In this document: piece after piece, positions 10,540 to 19,146 of the stretch | How the letters are laid out: each line of letters starts with the position of its first letter | Numbering within the stretch: position 1 is the first letter of the stretch | Origin: Marinobacter changyiensis | GTDB lineage: Bacteria; Pseudomonadota; Gammaproteobacteria; Pseudomonadales; Oleiphilaceae | Direction of reading: 5' to 3' | DNA length: 64,000 bases | NCBI RefSeq assembly: GCF_009193265.1 | Contig: NZ_VZZZ01000003.1 | Coordinates: 186,001 to 250,000, forward strand | The notes under the pieces: model-generated | The model's input: only the letters and a program-made list of their open reading frames with translations | What the model was told of the DNA's origin: nothing | Database searches by the model: none | Position numbers and translations under genes: made by a program

Positions 10540-13500
10540 TCAGATTCGCACCTTTTCCCACTGCTTATCGAGACGTTTTACCGACACGGTAAGATCGGTG
10601 CCCAACTGCTGCGCAAAGAACGAGACCCGATACTCTTCCAGCATCCAGCGATACAGCACCAGTTCCGGATCACGCACTCCCTGACGCTGGTGATCATCCC
10701 GCTTTTTAGCGTAGCGGGCCCACAAAGGCTCTATGGTGTGCAGAAATTCCCGCTCCCGACCCATCTCCCTGGGCATTTTCTCGAGCCGCACGTCGGCTGC
10801 GTCGAAATAGCGGGGGAAATGCGCCAGCCATTGGTCCGGAGTGGCGCTGATAAAACCGGGATACACCAAGTTCTGGAGCTGAAATTTCAGATCTGCCATG
10901 CTGTTCGCCAGCGCCAGGTTGATCTTGCCTTTGAGCTGTTTCATCAATCTGTTATAGCCTTTCAGGGCGTTATTCAGGCGTTCATCCGCCGCTTCCAATA
11001 CCGGTATGAAATCCGCCCGCCCGGCATCGAACATGGCCTGGAACTCTGAGGCGGAACGGGGCAAGACCTCCCGGGTAAAGTGTGACATCGCTGTCGCCAA
11101 CAGCAGATCATCCAGCAAACCACTGGCCTTACCAACCGGGGCAAACAACAGACCCGAGGCTTTGAAAAAGGGCAACCGTCGTTCGATATCGTTAAGGGTG
11201 TTACTGAGCCGAATCAGAATCAGCCGCGCAACGGCACGACGGGTACTGTCTTCTGCGGTCAGGGGATCAAGAAATCGGGTCGTCCTGGCACCTTCTGCTC
11301 CCAGGTCTTCCAGCGCCGGGTAGACAGTTACCTGCATGCCACCCCGCTCGGTCTGCACGAAAGCCGGCAATGTCCCGAACTCCCAGTCCCGGGCGGTGAT
11401 CTGCTCGATGTGACTGTCAGTGGCGGATTCGGAGGTCCTGAGTGCAGCCTCTGCCTGTTTATCAAGCCGGTCCTGCAGTTTTTCGATATCCCGGCCCTGA
11501 GCGACAACCTCGCCTTTGTCATCCACAACCCGGAGATTCATCCTGAGATGGCTGGAAAGCTCTACTGCTTGCCAGGCATCAGGCGCAATCCGAACACCGG
11601 TCATGCGCCGGAGTTGCTCACCGAGCGTCTGGGTCAGCGGCTCATTGGAGGCCGTCATATTATCCAGTGCGGCGTCCACAAAGTCCGGCACCGGAACAAA
11701 ATTCCGACGCACCGATTTCGGTAAGCTTTTCACCAGCGCAATGCATTTTTCCCGTACCAGTCCGGGCACCAGCCATTCCAAGCGTTGTGCGGGTAGTTGC
11801 TTGAGTGCCATCAACGGCACTTTCAATGTCACCCCGTCATCGGTTTCTGTGGGCTCAAACTGATAGTCGAGCGGATACTTTACCCCCTCCCATTCCAGGT
11901 GATCCGGAAACTGCGCGCCTGCTCCGCTATCCAGAGGGCGCTGCAGCACATCTTCCTCCGACAGCTCCAGGTTTTTGAGGCCGGCCTCGTCAAGGGAGTG
12001 CCACCAGGTCTCGAAATGCCGGCCACTGACAATGTCAGCCGGCAGGCGCTGATCGTAGAAATCCACCAGAGCCTGTTCGTCCACCAACAAGTCACGTCGC
12101 CGGGTTTTACGCTCCAGATTCTCAACCGAATCGAGCAACTGGCGATTGACCTCGATAAAAGAAGCACTGGTATCGTAATCGCCTTCTACCAGTGCCCGCC
12201 GGATGAACAGCAGCCGGCACTCTGCCGGGTCGACCTTGCTGTAGGCAACCCGGCGTCTGGGGATAACGTCGAGGCCGTAAAGCGTCACTTTCTCATAGCC
12301 CATCACCTGAGCTCGCTTGCGCTCCCAGTGAGGCTCGAAATACTGCCGCTTTACCACATGAGCCGCCAGCGGTTCGACCCATTCGGGCTCAATCCGTGCT
12401 ACAACGCGAGCAAACACCCGACTGGTCTCGACAATTTCCGCCGCCACAATCCACTTGGGCGAAGTTTTCGCGACCTTCGAGCCGGGGAAAATCAGCACCT
12501 TTCGGTTACGGGTTGCCAGATACTCGCGTTTCTCCAGTTTGGTGGCAACCTGACCAAGCAAGCCCGCCAGAACGGCCTTGTGAAGGCTGTCATAGGTAGC
12601 GGGTGTTTTATTGAGTGTGAGCTTCTGTTCCCGGCAGATCAACGCCAACTGGCGATGAATATCCCGCCACTCGCGCATTCGCATCCAGGACAGGAAATGC
12701 TTTTGACACACTTTCTTTAACTGGTTCTGTGACAGCGTCTGGCGCTGCTCTTCATAGAAATTCCAGACATTCAGCAGGGTCGCAAAATCCGAATCGGTGT
12801 CATTGAACGGCGCATGGGCCTGATCGGCAGCTTGCCGTTTGTCCTGGGGGCGCTCTCGAGGGTCCTGAATACTGAGCCCGGCAATAATGATCAAGGTTTC
12901 CGACAGACTGCCCAGTTCGGCGCTGGTGACCAGCATCCGGGCCAGCCTCGGGTCCAGTGGCAGCCTTGCCATGGTACGCCCGAGGCTGGTAAGCCTGCGC
13001 TTGTCATCCACCGCGCCCAGTTCTTCCAACAGCTTGTAGCCATCGTTGATCTGACGGTTATCCGGGGCTTCAAGAAACGGGAAGCGCCGGATTTCTCCCA
13101 GTCCGGAACTGGCCATCTGAAGGATGACCGATGCCAGATTGGTGCGCAGGATTTCCGGGTCTGTGTATTCCGGGCGATTGAGAAAATCCGCCTCATCATA
13201 AAGCCGAAAACAGATACCGGGGGCAACCCGGCCGCAACGTCCCGCCCGCTGATTGGCACTGGCCTGTGAAATGGGCTCGATGGGCAAACGCTGGATTTTG
13301 GAGCGCACACTGTACCGGCTGATGCGGGCCACCCCGGTATCCACCACATAGCGGATGCCCGGTACCGTCAGTGAGGTTTCAGCCACGTTGGTGGACAACA
13401 CCAGACGACGGCCACTGTGGGACTGGAACACCCGGTTCTGCTCTTTGTTGCTAAGCCGGGAATACAGTGGAATCACCTCGGTATGACGCAACTCCGCATG

Positions 13501-14478
13501 GCGCAGATTACGACTCATGGCGCGGATTTCCCGTTCACCGGGCAGGAACACCAGCACATCGCCCGGCGGCTGACCCATGCTGCGCTCATGCTGCTCAACT
13601 TCTTCCAGCGCAGAAAGTACACCCTCGGTCCAGCCTTGATCCTTGTCTTCGTCATCCCCAGCCAATGGCCGAAAACAGACGTCGACCGGATAGGTACGAC
13701 CGGATACTTCGATCACTGGAGCATTGTTGAAAAACTGACTGAACCGCTCCACCTCGATGGTAGCCGAGGTGATGATAACTTTGAGGTCCGGGCGCGATGG
13801 CAATAGCTGACGTAGATAGCCCAGCAGGAAATCGATATTGAGGCTCCGCTCATGGGCCTCATCAATAATGAGGGTGTCGTACCGGTCAAGGAACCGGTCA
13901 TGCTGAACCTCTGCCAGCAGGATGCCATCAGTCATGACCTTGATCTGGGACTGCTCGGAGGTGGTGTCGGTAAAGCGGATCTGGAAACCGACCCGTTCCC
14001 CCGGGTTCTCCCCGAGCTCTTCAGACAAGCGCGCCGCTACGCTGCGGGCGGCTATACGGCGGGGTTGCGTATGCCCTATCAGGCCCCGGGTACCACGCCC
14101 AGCGTTGAGGCACAGCTTGGGGATCTGCGTGGTTTTACCAGATCCGGTTTCACCGGCCACGATAATAACCTGGTGCTGTTCCAGCGCCGCCCGGATATCG
14201 TCAATGCGTTCTGATACCGGCAGACCCGGCGGGTAGTTTGCCGGCTTATGACCCGCTTGCCGTTGCTGCACACGGGCCAGCCCCCGTTCGAGCCACTGGT
14301 TGATCTTTCCCCTGTCATTCGATGTCAGGGAACCTTTTTTTCGGGTAACGAGTTTGCGAATGCGGGCAGCTTCCCACTGATTGCAGTGTGACAACTGGTC
14401 CATCACAGCTTTCATACCAGCGTCTGTGGCCAATACCGCGGCGTTAACCTGCTCGTCGTCTGTTGTCTTGCTACCCAT
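10540..14478 (-). CDS. hrpA: ATP-dependent RNA helicase HrpA
   Basis: A 1312-residue DEAH-box helicase from the ATG at 14478, matching the roughly 1300-residue HrpA family. Walker A GETGSGKT is at 109-116, DEAH at 206-209, SAT follows, and motif VI QRAGRCGR is present. After the RecA-like pair come the winged-helix/HA2 region, the OB fold and the long C-terminal DUF3418 region typical of HrpA. The enzyme is linked to rescue of stalled or collided ribosomes and mRNA processing in E. coli. The start at 14478 (MGSKTTDD) has an AGGA about 11 bases upstream; an ATG at 14499 adds only MIRIWVF. A fadD terminator lies just upstream, so hrpA likely has its own promoter in that short gap. Confidence 0.95.
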   Translation of the reverse strand: MGSKTTDDEQVNAAVLATDAGMKAVMDQLSHCNQWEAARIRKLVTRKKGSLTSNDRGKINQWLERGLARVQQRQAGHKPANYPPGLPVSERIDDIRAALEQHQVIIVAGETGSGKTTQIPKLCLNAGRGTRGLIGHTQPRRIAARSVAARLSEELGENPGERVGFQIRFTDTTSEQSQIKVMTDGILLAEVQHDRFLDRYDTLIIDEAHERSLNIDFLLGYLRQLLPSRPDLKVIITSATIEVERFSQFFNNAPVIEVSGRTYPVDVCFRPLAGDDEDKDQGWTEGVLSALEEVEQHERSMGQPPGDVLVFLPGEREIRAMSRNLRHAELRHTEVIPLYSRLSNKEQNRVFQSHSGRRLVLSTNVAETSLTVPGIRYVVDTGVARISRYSVRSKIQRLPIEPISQASANQRAGRCGRVAPGICFRLYDEADFLNRPEYTDPEILRTNLASVILQMASSGLGEIRRFPFLEAPDNRQINDGYKLLEELGAVDDKRRLTSLGRTMARLPLDPRLARMLVTSAELGSLSETLIIIAGLSIQDPRERPQDKRQAADQAHAPFNDTDSDFATLLNVWNFYEEQRQTLSQNQLKKVCQKHFLSWMRMREWRDIHRQLALICREQKLTLNKTPATYDSLHKAVLAGLLGQVATKLEKREYLATRNRKVLIFPGSKVAKTSPKWIVAAEIVETSRVFARVVARIEPEWVEPLAAHVVKRQYFEPHWERKRAQVMGYEKVTLYGLDVIPRRRVAYSKVDPAECRLLFIRRALVEGDYDTSASFIEVNRQLLDSVENLERKTRRRDLLVDEQALVDFYDQRLPADIVSGRHFETWWHSLDEAGLKNLELSEEDVLQRPLDSGAGAQFPDHLEWEGVKYPLDYQFEPTETDDGVTLKVPLMALKQLPAQRLEWLVPGLVREKCIALVKSLPKSVRRNFVPVPDFVDAALDNMTASNEPLTQTLGEQLRRMTGVRIAPDAWQAVELSSHLRMNLRVVDDKGEVVAQGRDIEKLQDRLDKQAEAALRTSESATDSHIEQITARDWEFGTLPAFVQTERGGMQVTVYPALEDLGAEGARTTRFLDPLTAEDSTRRAVARLILIRLSNTLNDIERRLPFFKASGLLFAPVGKASGLLDDLLLATAMSHFTREVLPRSASEFQAMFDAGRADFIPVLEAADERLNNALKGYNRLMKQLKGKINLALANSMADLKFQLQNLVYPGFISATPDQWLAHFPRYFDAADVRLEKMPREMGREREFLHTIEPLWARYAKKRDDHQRQGVRDPELVLYRWMLEEYRVSFFAQQLGTDLTVSVKRLDKQWEKVRI

Positions 14479-14514
14479 GAAAACCCATATCCTGATCATT
14501 ACCGTTAAGTCAAC

Positions 14515-14545
14515 AAAACAAAAAAACCCTGCCTGAGCAGGGTTC
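14515..14545 (-). terminator. Rho-independent terminator downstream of fadD
   Basis: AACCCTGC (14525-14532), loop CTGA, GCAGGGTT (14537-14544): a perfect 8-bp stem. On the minus strand it is followed by a run of T (complement of the A-run ending at 14524). It lies about 60 bases after the fadD stop and before hrpA. Confidence 0.85.
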
Positions 14546-14607
14546 TTTTCGATGCCTTTTGCCCTGGCCAGCAGTATATCGCGACCAGAACCGTAATCGG
14601 GCGTCGA

Positions 14608-16287
14608 CTAACTCTTTTTCGCGTCTTCGTCGCGGAGCTCTCGGCGCAGTATTTTACCCACGTTAGTCTTGGGCAGATCATCACGGAACTCAAACTTCTT
14701 CGGTACCTTGTACGCCGTCAGCCGCTCACGGCAGAATTCCTTAAGCTCGCCTTCGGTCAGGTCCGGGGACGAGGACACCACGAACACCTTGACGGCTTCA
14801 CCGCTCTTGTCATCGACAATGCCGACTGCGGCGCACTCAAGTACCTTGGGATGACCGCTCACAACGTCTTCGATCTCGTTCGGATAAACGTTAAAGCCGG
14901 ACACGATAATCATGTCCTTCTTCCGGTCGACAATGCGAACGTAACCGTCTTCCTGGATCAGGGCGATGTCGCCGGTATGCAGGTACCCGTCTTCGGTAAA
15001 AGACTGCCGGGTCTCTTCCGGGCGCTGCCAGTAGCCGCGCATGACTTGCGGGCCTTTGACGCAAAGTTCACCCGGTACGCCCAGCGGTGTCTCATTGCCA
15101 TCGTCATCAATGGTTTTAATCTGAGTGTTGCAAACCGGCAAACCAATGGTACCAAGCTGAATCGCACTGTGGGGGTTGAAGGTGACCACCGGCGAGGTCT
15201 CGGTCATACCGTAGCCCTCACTGATTTCACAGCCGGTCACTCGGGTCCAGAGCTTCGCTGTGTCACTGGTCAGCGCCATGCCGCCTGACGACGTCAGTTT
15301 CAGCGCACTGAAGTCCAGTGACTTGAATTCTTCATTATTGCAAAGCGCTACAAACAGCGTGTTGAGACCGAGGAAACCGCTGAACTTATAGTTCTTGAGC
15401 TCCTTGACGAACCCCGGAATGTCCCTGGGGTTGGGAATCAGCACGTTGTGGGCGCCAGCCTCCAGCATAATGCCGCAGTTCAGGGTAAAAGAATAAATGT
15501 GATACAGCGGCAGGGGCGCAATGATTACTTCCTTACCTTCTGTGAGGATATCTTCCATCATCGGACGGGTTTGCAGCAGGTTGGCTACAAGGTTGCCATG
15601 GGTCAGCATCGCACCCTTGGCCACGCCGGTTGTGCCACCGGTGTATTGCAGCACCGCGATGTCGTCCTGCTTGCAGGCCACCTCGGTAAATTTTTCACGA
15701 GCGCCAGCAGCCAGCACCGCAGGCAACTTGTGAGCCTGGGGCAAGTTGAAAACCGGCACCATTTTCTTCACGTGCTTTACCACCGCATTCATCAGCGTGC
15801 GCTTGAGCGGTGGATGCATATCGGCGATTTCAGTGACGATCACATGTTCAATGCTGGTTTGCGGCAATACCTTTTCGGCGTTATAAGCCATATTCGCCAA
15901 CACCACCAGGGCTTTGGCACCTGAGTCGTTAAACTGGTGCTCCATCTCCCGAGTGGTATAGAGAGGGTTGGTGTTCACCACGATCAATCCGGCGCGCATC
16001 GCGCCAAATACAACTACCGGATATTGAGTCAGGTTGGGCATCTGAACGGCGATCCGGTCACCGGGTTTCAGATTGGTTTTATTCTGCAGCCAGGCGGCAA
16101 AGTTCCGGCTCTGGGTGTCCAGGTCACGATAAGTCAGCGTGACACCGACGGCACTGAAGGCAGGACGATCGGCGTATTTCTTCACCGCCTGATCAAAAAC
16201 ATCCACCATGCTCTGATATTTATTAAGGTCAACTTCGCTGGGAACGCCAGGTGGGTATTTATCCTGATAGAACTGCGCTAAATCCAT
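14608..16287 (-). CDS. fadD: Long-chain fatty acid-CoA ligase
   Basis: A 559-residue acyl-adenylate-forming enzyme that activates long-chain fatty acids to acyl-CoA for beta-oxidation or lipid synthesis. The AMP-binding P-loop YTGGTTGVAKGA lies near residue 213. The GYGMTETSP motif, the hinge DRKKDMIIVSGFNVYPNE and the C-terminal catalytic lysine in LPKTNVGKILRREL are all present. Length and ends match the FadD1/FadD2 group of pseudomonads. The ATG at 16287 has a GGAGA ribosome site about 8 bases upstream; a GTG one codon earlier is possible. A strong terminator follows the gene. Confidence 0.93.
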   Translation of the reverse strand: MDLAQFYQDKYPPGVPSEVDLNKYQSMVDVFDQAVKKYADRPAFSAVGVTLTYRDLDTQSRNFAAWLQNKTNLKPGDRIAVQMPNLTQYPVVVFGAMRAGLIVVNTNPLYTTREMEHQFNDSGAKALVVLANMAYNAEKVLPQTSIEHVIVTEIADMHPPLKRTLMNAVVKHVKKMVPVFNLPQAHKLPAVLAAGAREKFTEVACKQDDIAVLQYTGGTTGVAKGAMLTHGNLVANLLQTRPMMEDILTEGKEVIIAPLPLYHIYSFTLNCGIMLEAGAHNVLIPNPRDIPGFVKELKNYKFSGFLGLNTLFVALCNNEEFKSLDFSALKLTSSGGMALTSDTAKLWTRVTGCEISEGYGMTETSPVVTFNPHSAIQLGTIGLPVCNTQIKTIDDDGNETPLGVPGELCVKGPQVMRGYWQRPEETRQSFTEDGYLHTGDIALIQEDGYVRIVDRKKDMIIVSGFNVYPNEIEDVVSGHPKVLECAAVGIVDDKSGEAVKVFVVSSSPDLTEGELKEFCRERLTAYKVPKKFEFRDDLPKTNVGKILRRELRDEDAKKS

Positions 16288-16783
16288 CACGCCATCTCCT
16301 GTTTATTGCTTATGCTTATATTATTTGACAGGTGCTTGTCAGATCCTGGCGCCCTATTTGGCCGCGCAGGCCCGACTTCTGTTATTGATTACCGACACTC
16401 GTTAGCCGCCATGTGGCCGTTCAGTCACGAATGGCACTCATAGGAAAACTGGTTTAAAAACAACCAGACTAAAGTCTCAGCTATTAAAAAGAGTCGTGAG
16501 AATATCAGTTTTGAAGCCAATGAGGTAGCGTCTGCAGGCGTCAATATTCAACTTTAGTCGCAGCAGTGTAATCTGCAGATCTTTCCGGTCAAACCATGAC
16601 TGGTTCAATTCTGCAACATCTGCTTTCAACGCATCGATATCGTTATCCATGAAGTCCGCTACCAGCAGCATGGGTATTCAAGGTTGGCATCCAGATCCCT
16701 GAACAACAAATCGTCTGTCGAAAAGCTTTACAAATGTGGGTGCGCTCGAAAAAGTATTGCGGAAAACCGGGGATCAAAATTTA

Positions 16784-16789
16784 TATAAT
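16784..16789 (+). promoter_or_regulatory. Consensus -10 box before the small RNA candidate
   Basis: A perfect TATAAT in an AT-rich stretch, about 110 bases before a strong plus-strand terminator and with no plus-strand protein gene in between. No good -35 is seen at 16-18 bases spacing, which lowers confidence. Confidence 0.4.
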
Positions 16790-16795
16790 TGTTTT

Positions 16796-16931
16796 AATTC
16801 AATACATTAAAATAAATGGCTTAACGATTGCTAAGAGATAGATCGGCGGCATCACTCTTTCTACCCTGTGGTGGTGTCCGCCTGATATGCCGAGCTTTGC
16901 CGATGCACCTCAACTGCATCGGCTTTTTTTT
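16796..16931 (+). ncRNA. Candidate intergenic small RNA (about 136 nt)
   Basis: Start is estimated a few bases after the -10 box at 16784; the end is the terminator T-run. Two stem-loops can be drawn. The first pairs GGCGG-CATCAC (from 16845) with GTGGTG-t-CCGCC, 11 bp with one bulge and one G-U pair, around a pyrimidine-rich loop (TCTTTCTACCCT). The second is the terminator hairpin. No protein frame fills the transcript. It does not look like RsmY/Z (few GGA motifs), Spot 42 or 4.5S RNA. A 5' leader for a plus-strand gene is excluded because the next gene is on the minus strand. Confidence 0.5.
16899..16931 (+). terminator. Strong Rho-independent terminator of the small RNA candidate
   Basis: GCCGATGCA (16899-16907), loop CCTCAAC, TGCATCGGC (16915-16923): a perfect 9-bp stem followed directly by eight T. 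Orientation is plus, although no plus-strand protein gene lies upstream for thousands of bases. Confidence 0.88.
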
Positions 16932-16981
16932 GCTTACCTTTTTTACCTACCCCTTTTTTGCCTACCCAACGGGTATCCGGC

Positions 16982-18160
16982 TTATTTGCTGAGGTGTTTC
17001 ATGGCCGACTCCAGCCCTTCGATGGTCAGCGGGTACATATGATTATTCACCAATTGCTGGGTCATTCCAAGTGAGCCACCGCCACCCCAGTACTGCTCGG
17101 GTAACGGATTCAGCCACACCACTTTGCGGAAATGGTCGCTTAGGCGCTGAAACCAGGTAGCCCCCGCCTCTTCATTCCAATGTTCGATCGAGCCACCCGG
17201 CTGAGCAATCTCGTAGGGCGCCATAGTGGCGTCGCCCACAAAAATGACTTTATAGTCCGGGGTATATTTATGCAGGATATCCCAGGTACTCGTGGTTTCG
17301 TTCATGCGCCGGACGTTGTCTTTCCAGACACTTTCATAAATGAAGTTATGAAAGTAGAAGTACTCCATGTGCTTGAACTCGACCCGAGCTGCCGAGAACA
17401 GCTCCTCGCAGACTCGTACATGGGGGTCCATCGAACCGCCGACATCGAAAAAAATCAGCACCTTGACGGCGTTGTGCCGTTCCGGGACCATTTTCAGATC
17501 CAGGTAGCCCGCGTTCCGCGCCGTGGAGCTGATGGTATCGTCCAGGTCGAGCTGGTCAGCGGCGCCTTGTCGGGCAAATTTACGCAGCCGGCGCATCGCC
17601 ACCTTGATGTTACGGGTACCCAGGGTAATGCTGTCGTCCAGGTCGCGGAACTCCCGCTTTTCCCAAACCTTGACGGCGCGTCCGTGGCGACCGTTTTTCT
17701 GGCCAATGCGGAAACCTTCCGGGTTGTAACCGTTGGCGCCAAACGGTGAGGTGCCGCCGGTCCCAACCCACTTGTTACCGCCCTCGTGTCGCTCCTTCTG
17801 CTCTTCCATACGCTTCTTGAAGGCTTCAATCAGCTCTTCAAGCCCACCCAACGATTCGATTTTCGCTTTCTCTTCATCAGAGAGCTGCTTCTCAAACTCG
17901 GCGCGCAACCAGTCTTCTGGAATCAGTGCCTGCATTAGCTCGTCGAGATTTTCAATACCCTTGAAATAGGCATCGAAAGCGCGGTCAAACTTATCATAAT
18001 GGCTCTCATCTTTTACCAGGCATAATCTGGCCAGGTAATAAAATTCTTCCATATTGGCAAATACAACACGACTCTTGAGCGCTTCCAGCAGATCCAGAAA
18101 CTCCCGCAGGCTGGCCGGAACTTTCGCCCGGCGAACCTCCATGAAAAAATCAATCAGCAT
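16982..18160 (-). CDS. CoxE-like VWA domain protein
   Basis: A 392-residue cytoplasmic protein of the CoxE-like VWA family. The N-terminal half is helical and charged. The VWA domain starts around residue 220 with a MIDAS-type motif DVGGSMD, which departs from the usual DxSxS in having Gly at the third position. It follows the MoxR ATPase gene by 35 bases on the same strand. In such pairs the AAA+ ATPase and the VWA partner act together in metal-cofactor or protein-complex maturation (CoxD-CoxE and MoxR-VWA precedents). The actual client here is unknown. Confidence 0.85.
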   Translation of the reverse strand: MLIDFFMEVRRAKVPASLREFLDLLEALKSRVVFANMEEFYYLARLCLVKDESHYDKFDRAFDAYFKGIENLDELMQALIPEDWLRAEFEKQLSDEEKAKIESLGGLEELIEAFKKRMEEQKERHEGGNKWVGTGGTSPFGANGYNPEGFRIGQKNGRHGRAVKVWEKREFRDLDDSITLGTRNIKVAMRRLRKFARQGAADQLDLDDTISSTARNAGYLDLKMVPERHNAVKVLIFFDVGGSMDPHVRVCEELFSAARVEFKHMEYFYFHNFIYESVWKDNVRRMNETTSTWDILHKYTPDYKVIFVGDATMAPYEIAQPGGSIEHWNEEAGATWFQRLSDHFRKVVWLNPLPEQYWGGGGSLGMTQQLVNNHMYPLTIEGLESAMKHLSK

Positions 18161-18195
18161 AAGCTACCCCCTGCCATCAGGGTGAATAAGGGACA

Positions 18196-19041
18196 CTAGC
18201 CCCGGCGCCGCCGGGCCATAAACGCAAGCTTCTGCAGCAAGTGAACATCCTGCTCATTTTTGACCAGTGCACCGTACAGTGGCGGCAACGCCGAGCTGGC
18301 ATCCCGATCCTGCAGAAGCTTGGCGGAGAGTTCATCCGCCATCAACAGCTTCAGCCAGTCAATCAGCTCGGAGGTGGATGGCTTCTTTTTGAGTCCCGGT
18401 ACCTTGCGAACATCAAAAAATACTTCCAGTGCATCCCGGACGATGTCCTGCTGCAGGTTCGGGAAGTGTACGTCCACGATGCTCTGCATGGTGTCACGAT
18501 CCGGGAAACTGATGTAGTGGAAGAAACACCGGCGCAGAAAGGCATCCGGAAGTTCTTTCTCGTTATTACTGGTGATCACAATAACCGGCCGATGTTTGGC
18601 TTTGACCAGTTTCTTGGTCTCGTAAACAAAGAATTCCATGCGATCAAGCTCGAGCAGCAAATCATTGGGAAATTCGATGTCGGCTTTGTCGATCTCGTCA
18701 ATCAGCAGCACCACCTGCTCGTCCGAATCAAAGGCTTCCCATAGCTTACCCGGGACAATGTAGTTGCTGATGTCCTTGACCTTCTCATCCCCCAGCTGGG
18801 AGTCCCGCAGGCGTGATACTGCGTCATACTCATACAGGCCCTGTTGGGCTTTGGTGGTGGATTTGATATGCCAGGGTATCAGCCTCATCCCGAGCGAAGC
18901 CGCCATTTCTTCAGCGAGCAATGTCTTACCGGTGCCCGGCTCACCCTTGATCAGTAGTGGACGTTGCAGCGCAATGGCCGCATTGACCGCAATCTGCAGG
19001 TCTTCCGTTGCAACGTAGTTCTCGGTACCGGTAAATTTCAT
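18196..19041 (-). CDS. MoxR-family AAA+ ATPase
   Basis: A 281-residue AAA+ ATPase from the ATG at 19041 (MKFTGTENYV), which has an AGGA ribosome site upstream; a longer frame to 19074 adds a non-conserved leader. Walker A is GEPGTGKT near residue 32, Walker B is LLIDEIDKAD, and sensor 1 is ITSNNEKELPDAFLRRC. The C-terminal lid is short, as in MoxR proteins. It forms a unit with the CoxE-like VWA gene just downstream and follows a membrane VWA protein gene. It is expected to remodel a protein complex in an ATP-dependent way. Confidence 0.9.
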   Translation of the reverse strand: MKFTGTENYVATEDLQIAVNAAIALQRPLLIKGEPGTGKTLLAEEMAASLGMRLIPWHIKSTTKAQQGLYEYDAVSRLRDSQLGDEKVKDISNYIVPGKLWEAFDSDEQVVLLIDEIDKADIEFPNDLLLELDRMEFFVYETKKLVKAKHRPVIVITSNNEKELPDAFLRRCFFHYISFPDRDTMQSIVDVHFPNLQQDIVRDALEVFFDVRKVPGLKKKPSTSELIDWLKLLMADELSAKLLQDRDASSALPPLYGALVKNEQDVHLLQKLAFMARRRRG

Positions 19042-19146
19042 GCAAGTGATCCTGTTCTGTGAGTCTGGATTCAAAACGATAAAACCAAGTATAAAGCCTT
19101 CCCGGGTCGGGTAAAACCGTAGCAGCCTACACTTTTACCCGCCTGG

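Larger units (their letters stand above)
16291..16981. other. 690-base intergenic region with a probable small RNA
   Basis: No convincing protein gene is seen between fadD and the CoxE-like gene; a 64-codon frame (16477-16671, minus) lacks a ribosome site. The left half should contain the fadD promoter. The right half is AT-rich and carries the plus-strand small RNA candidate annotated separately. Confidence 0.6.

Noticed and set aside
16477-16671. 64-codon minus-strand frame between fadD and the CoxE-like gene
   Set aside because: No ribosome site at any start, no recognised family, and it lies in a region better explained by a promoter; kept out for lack of support.
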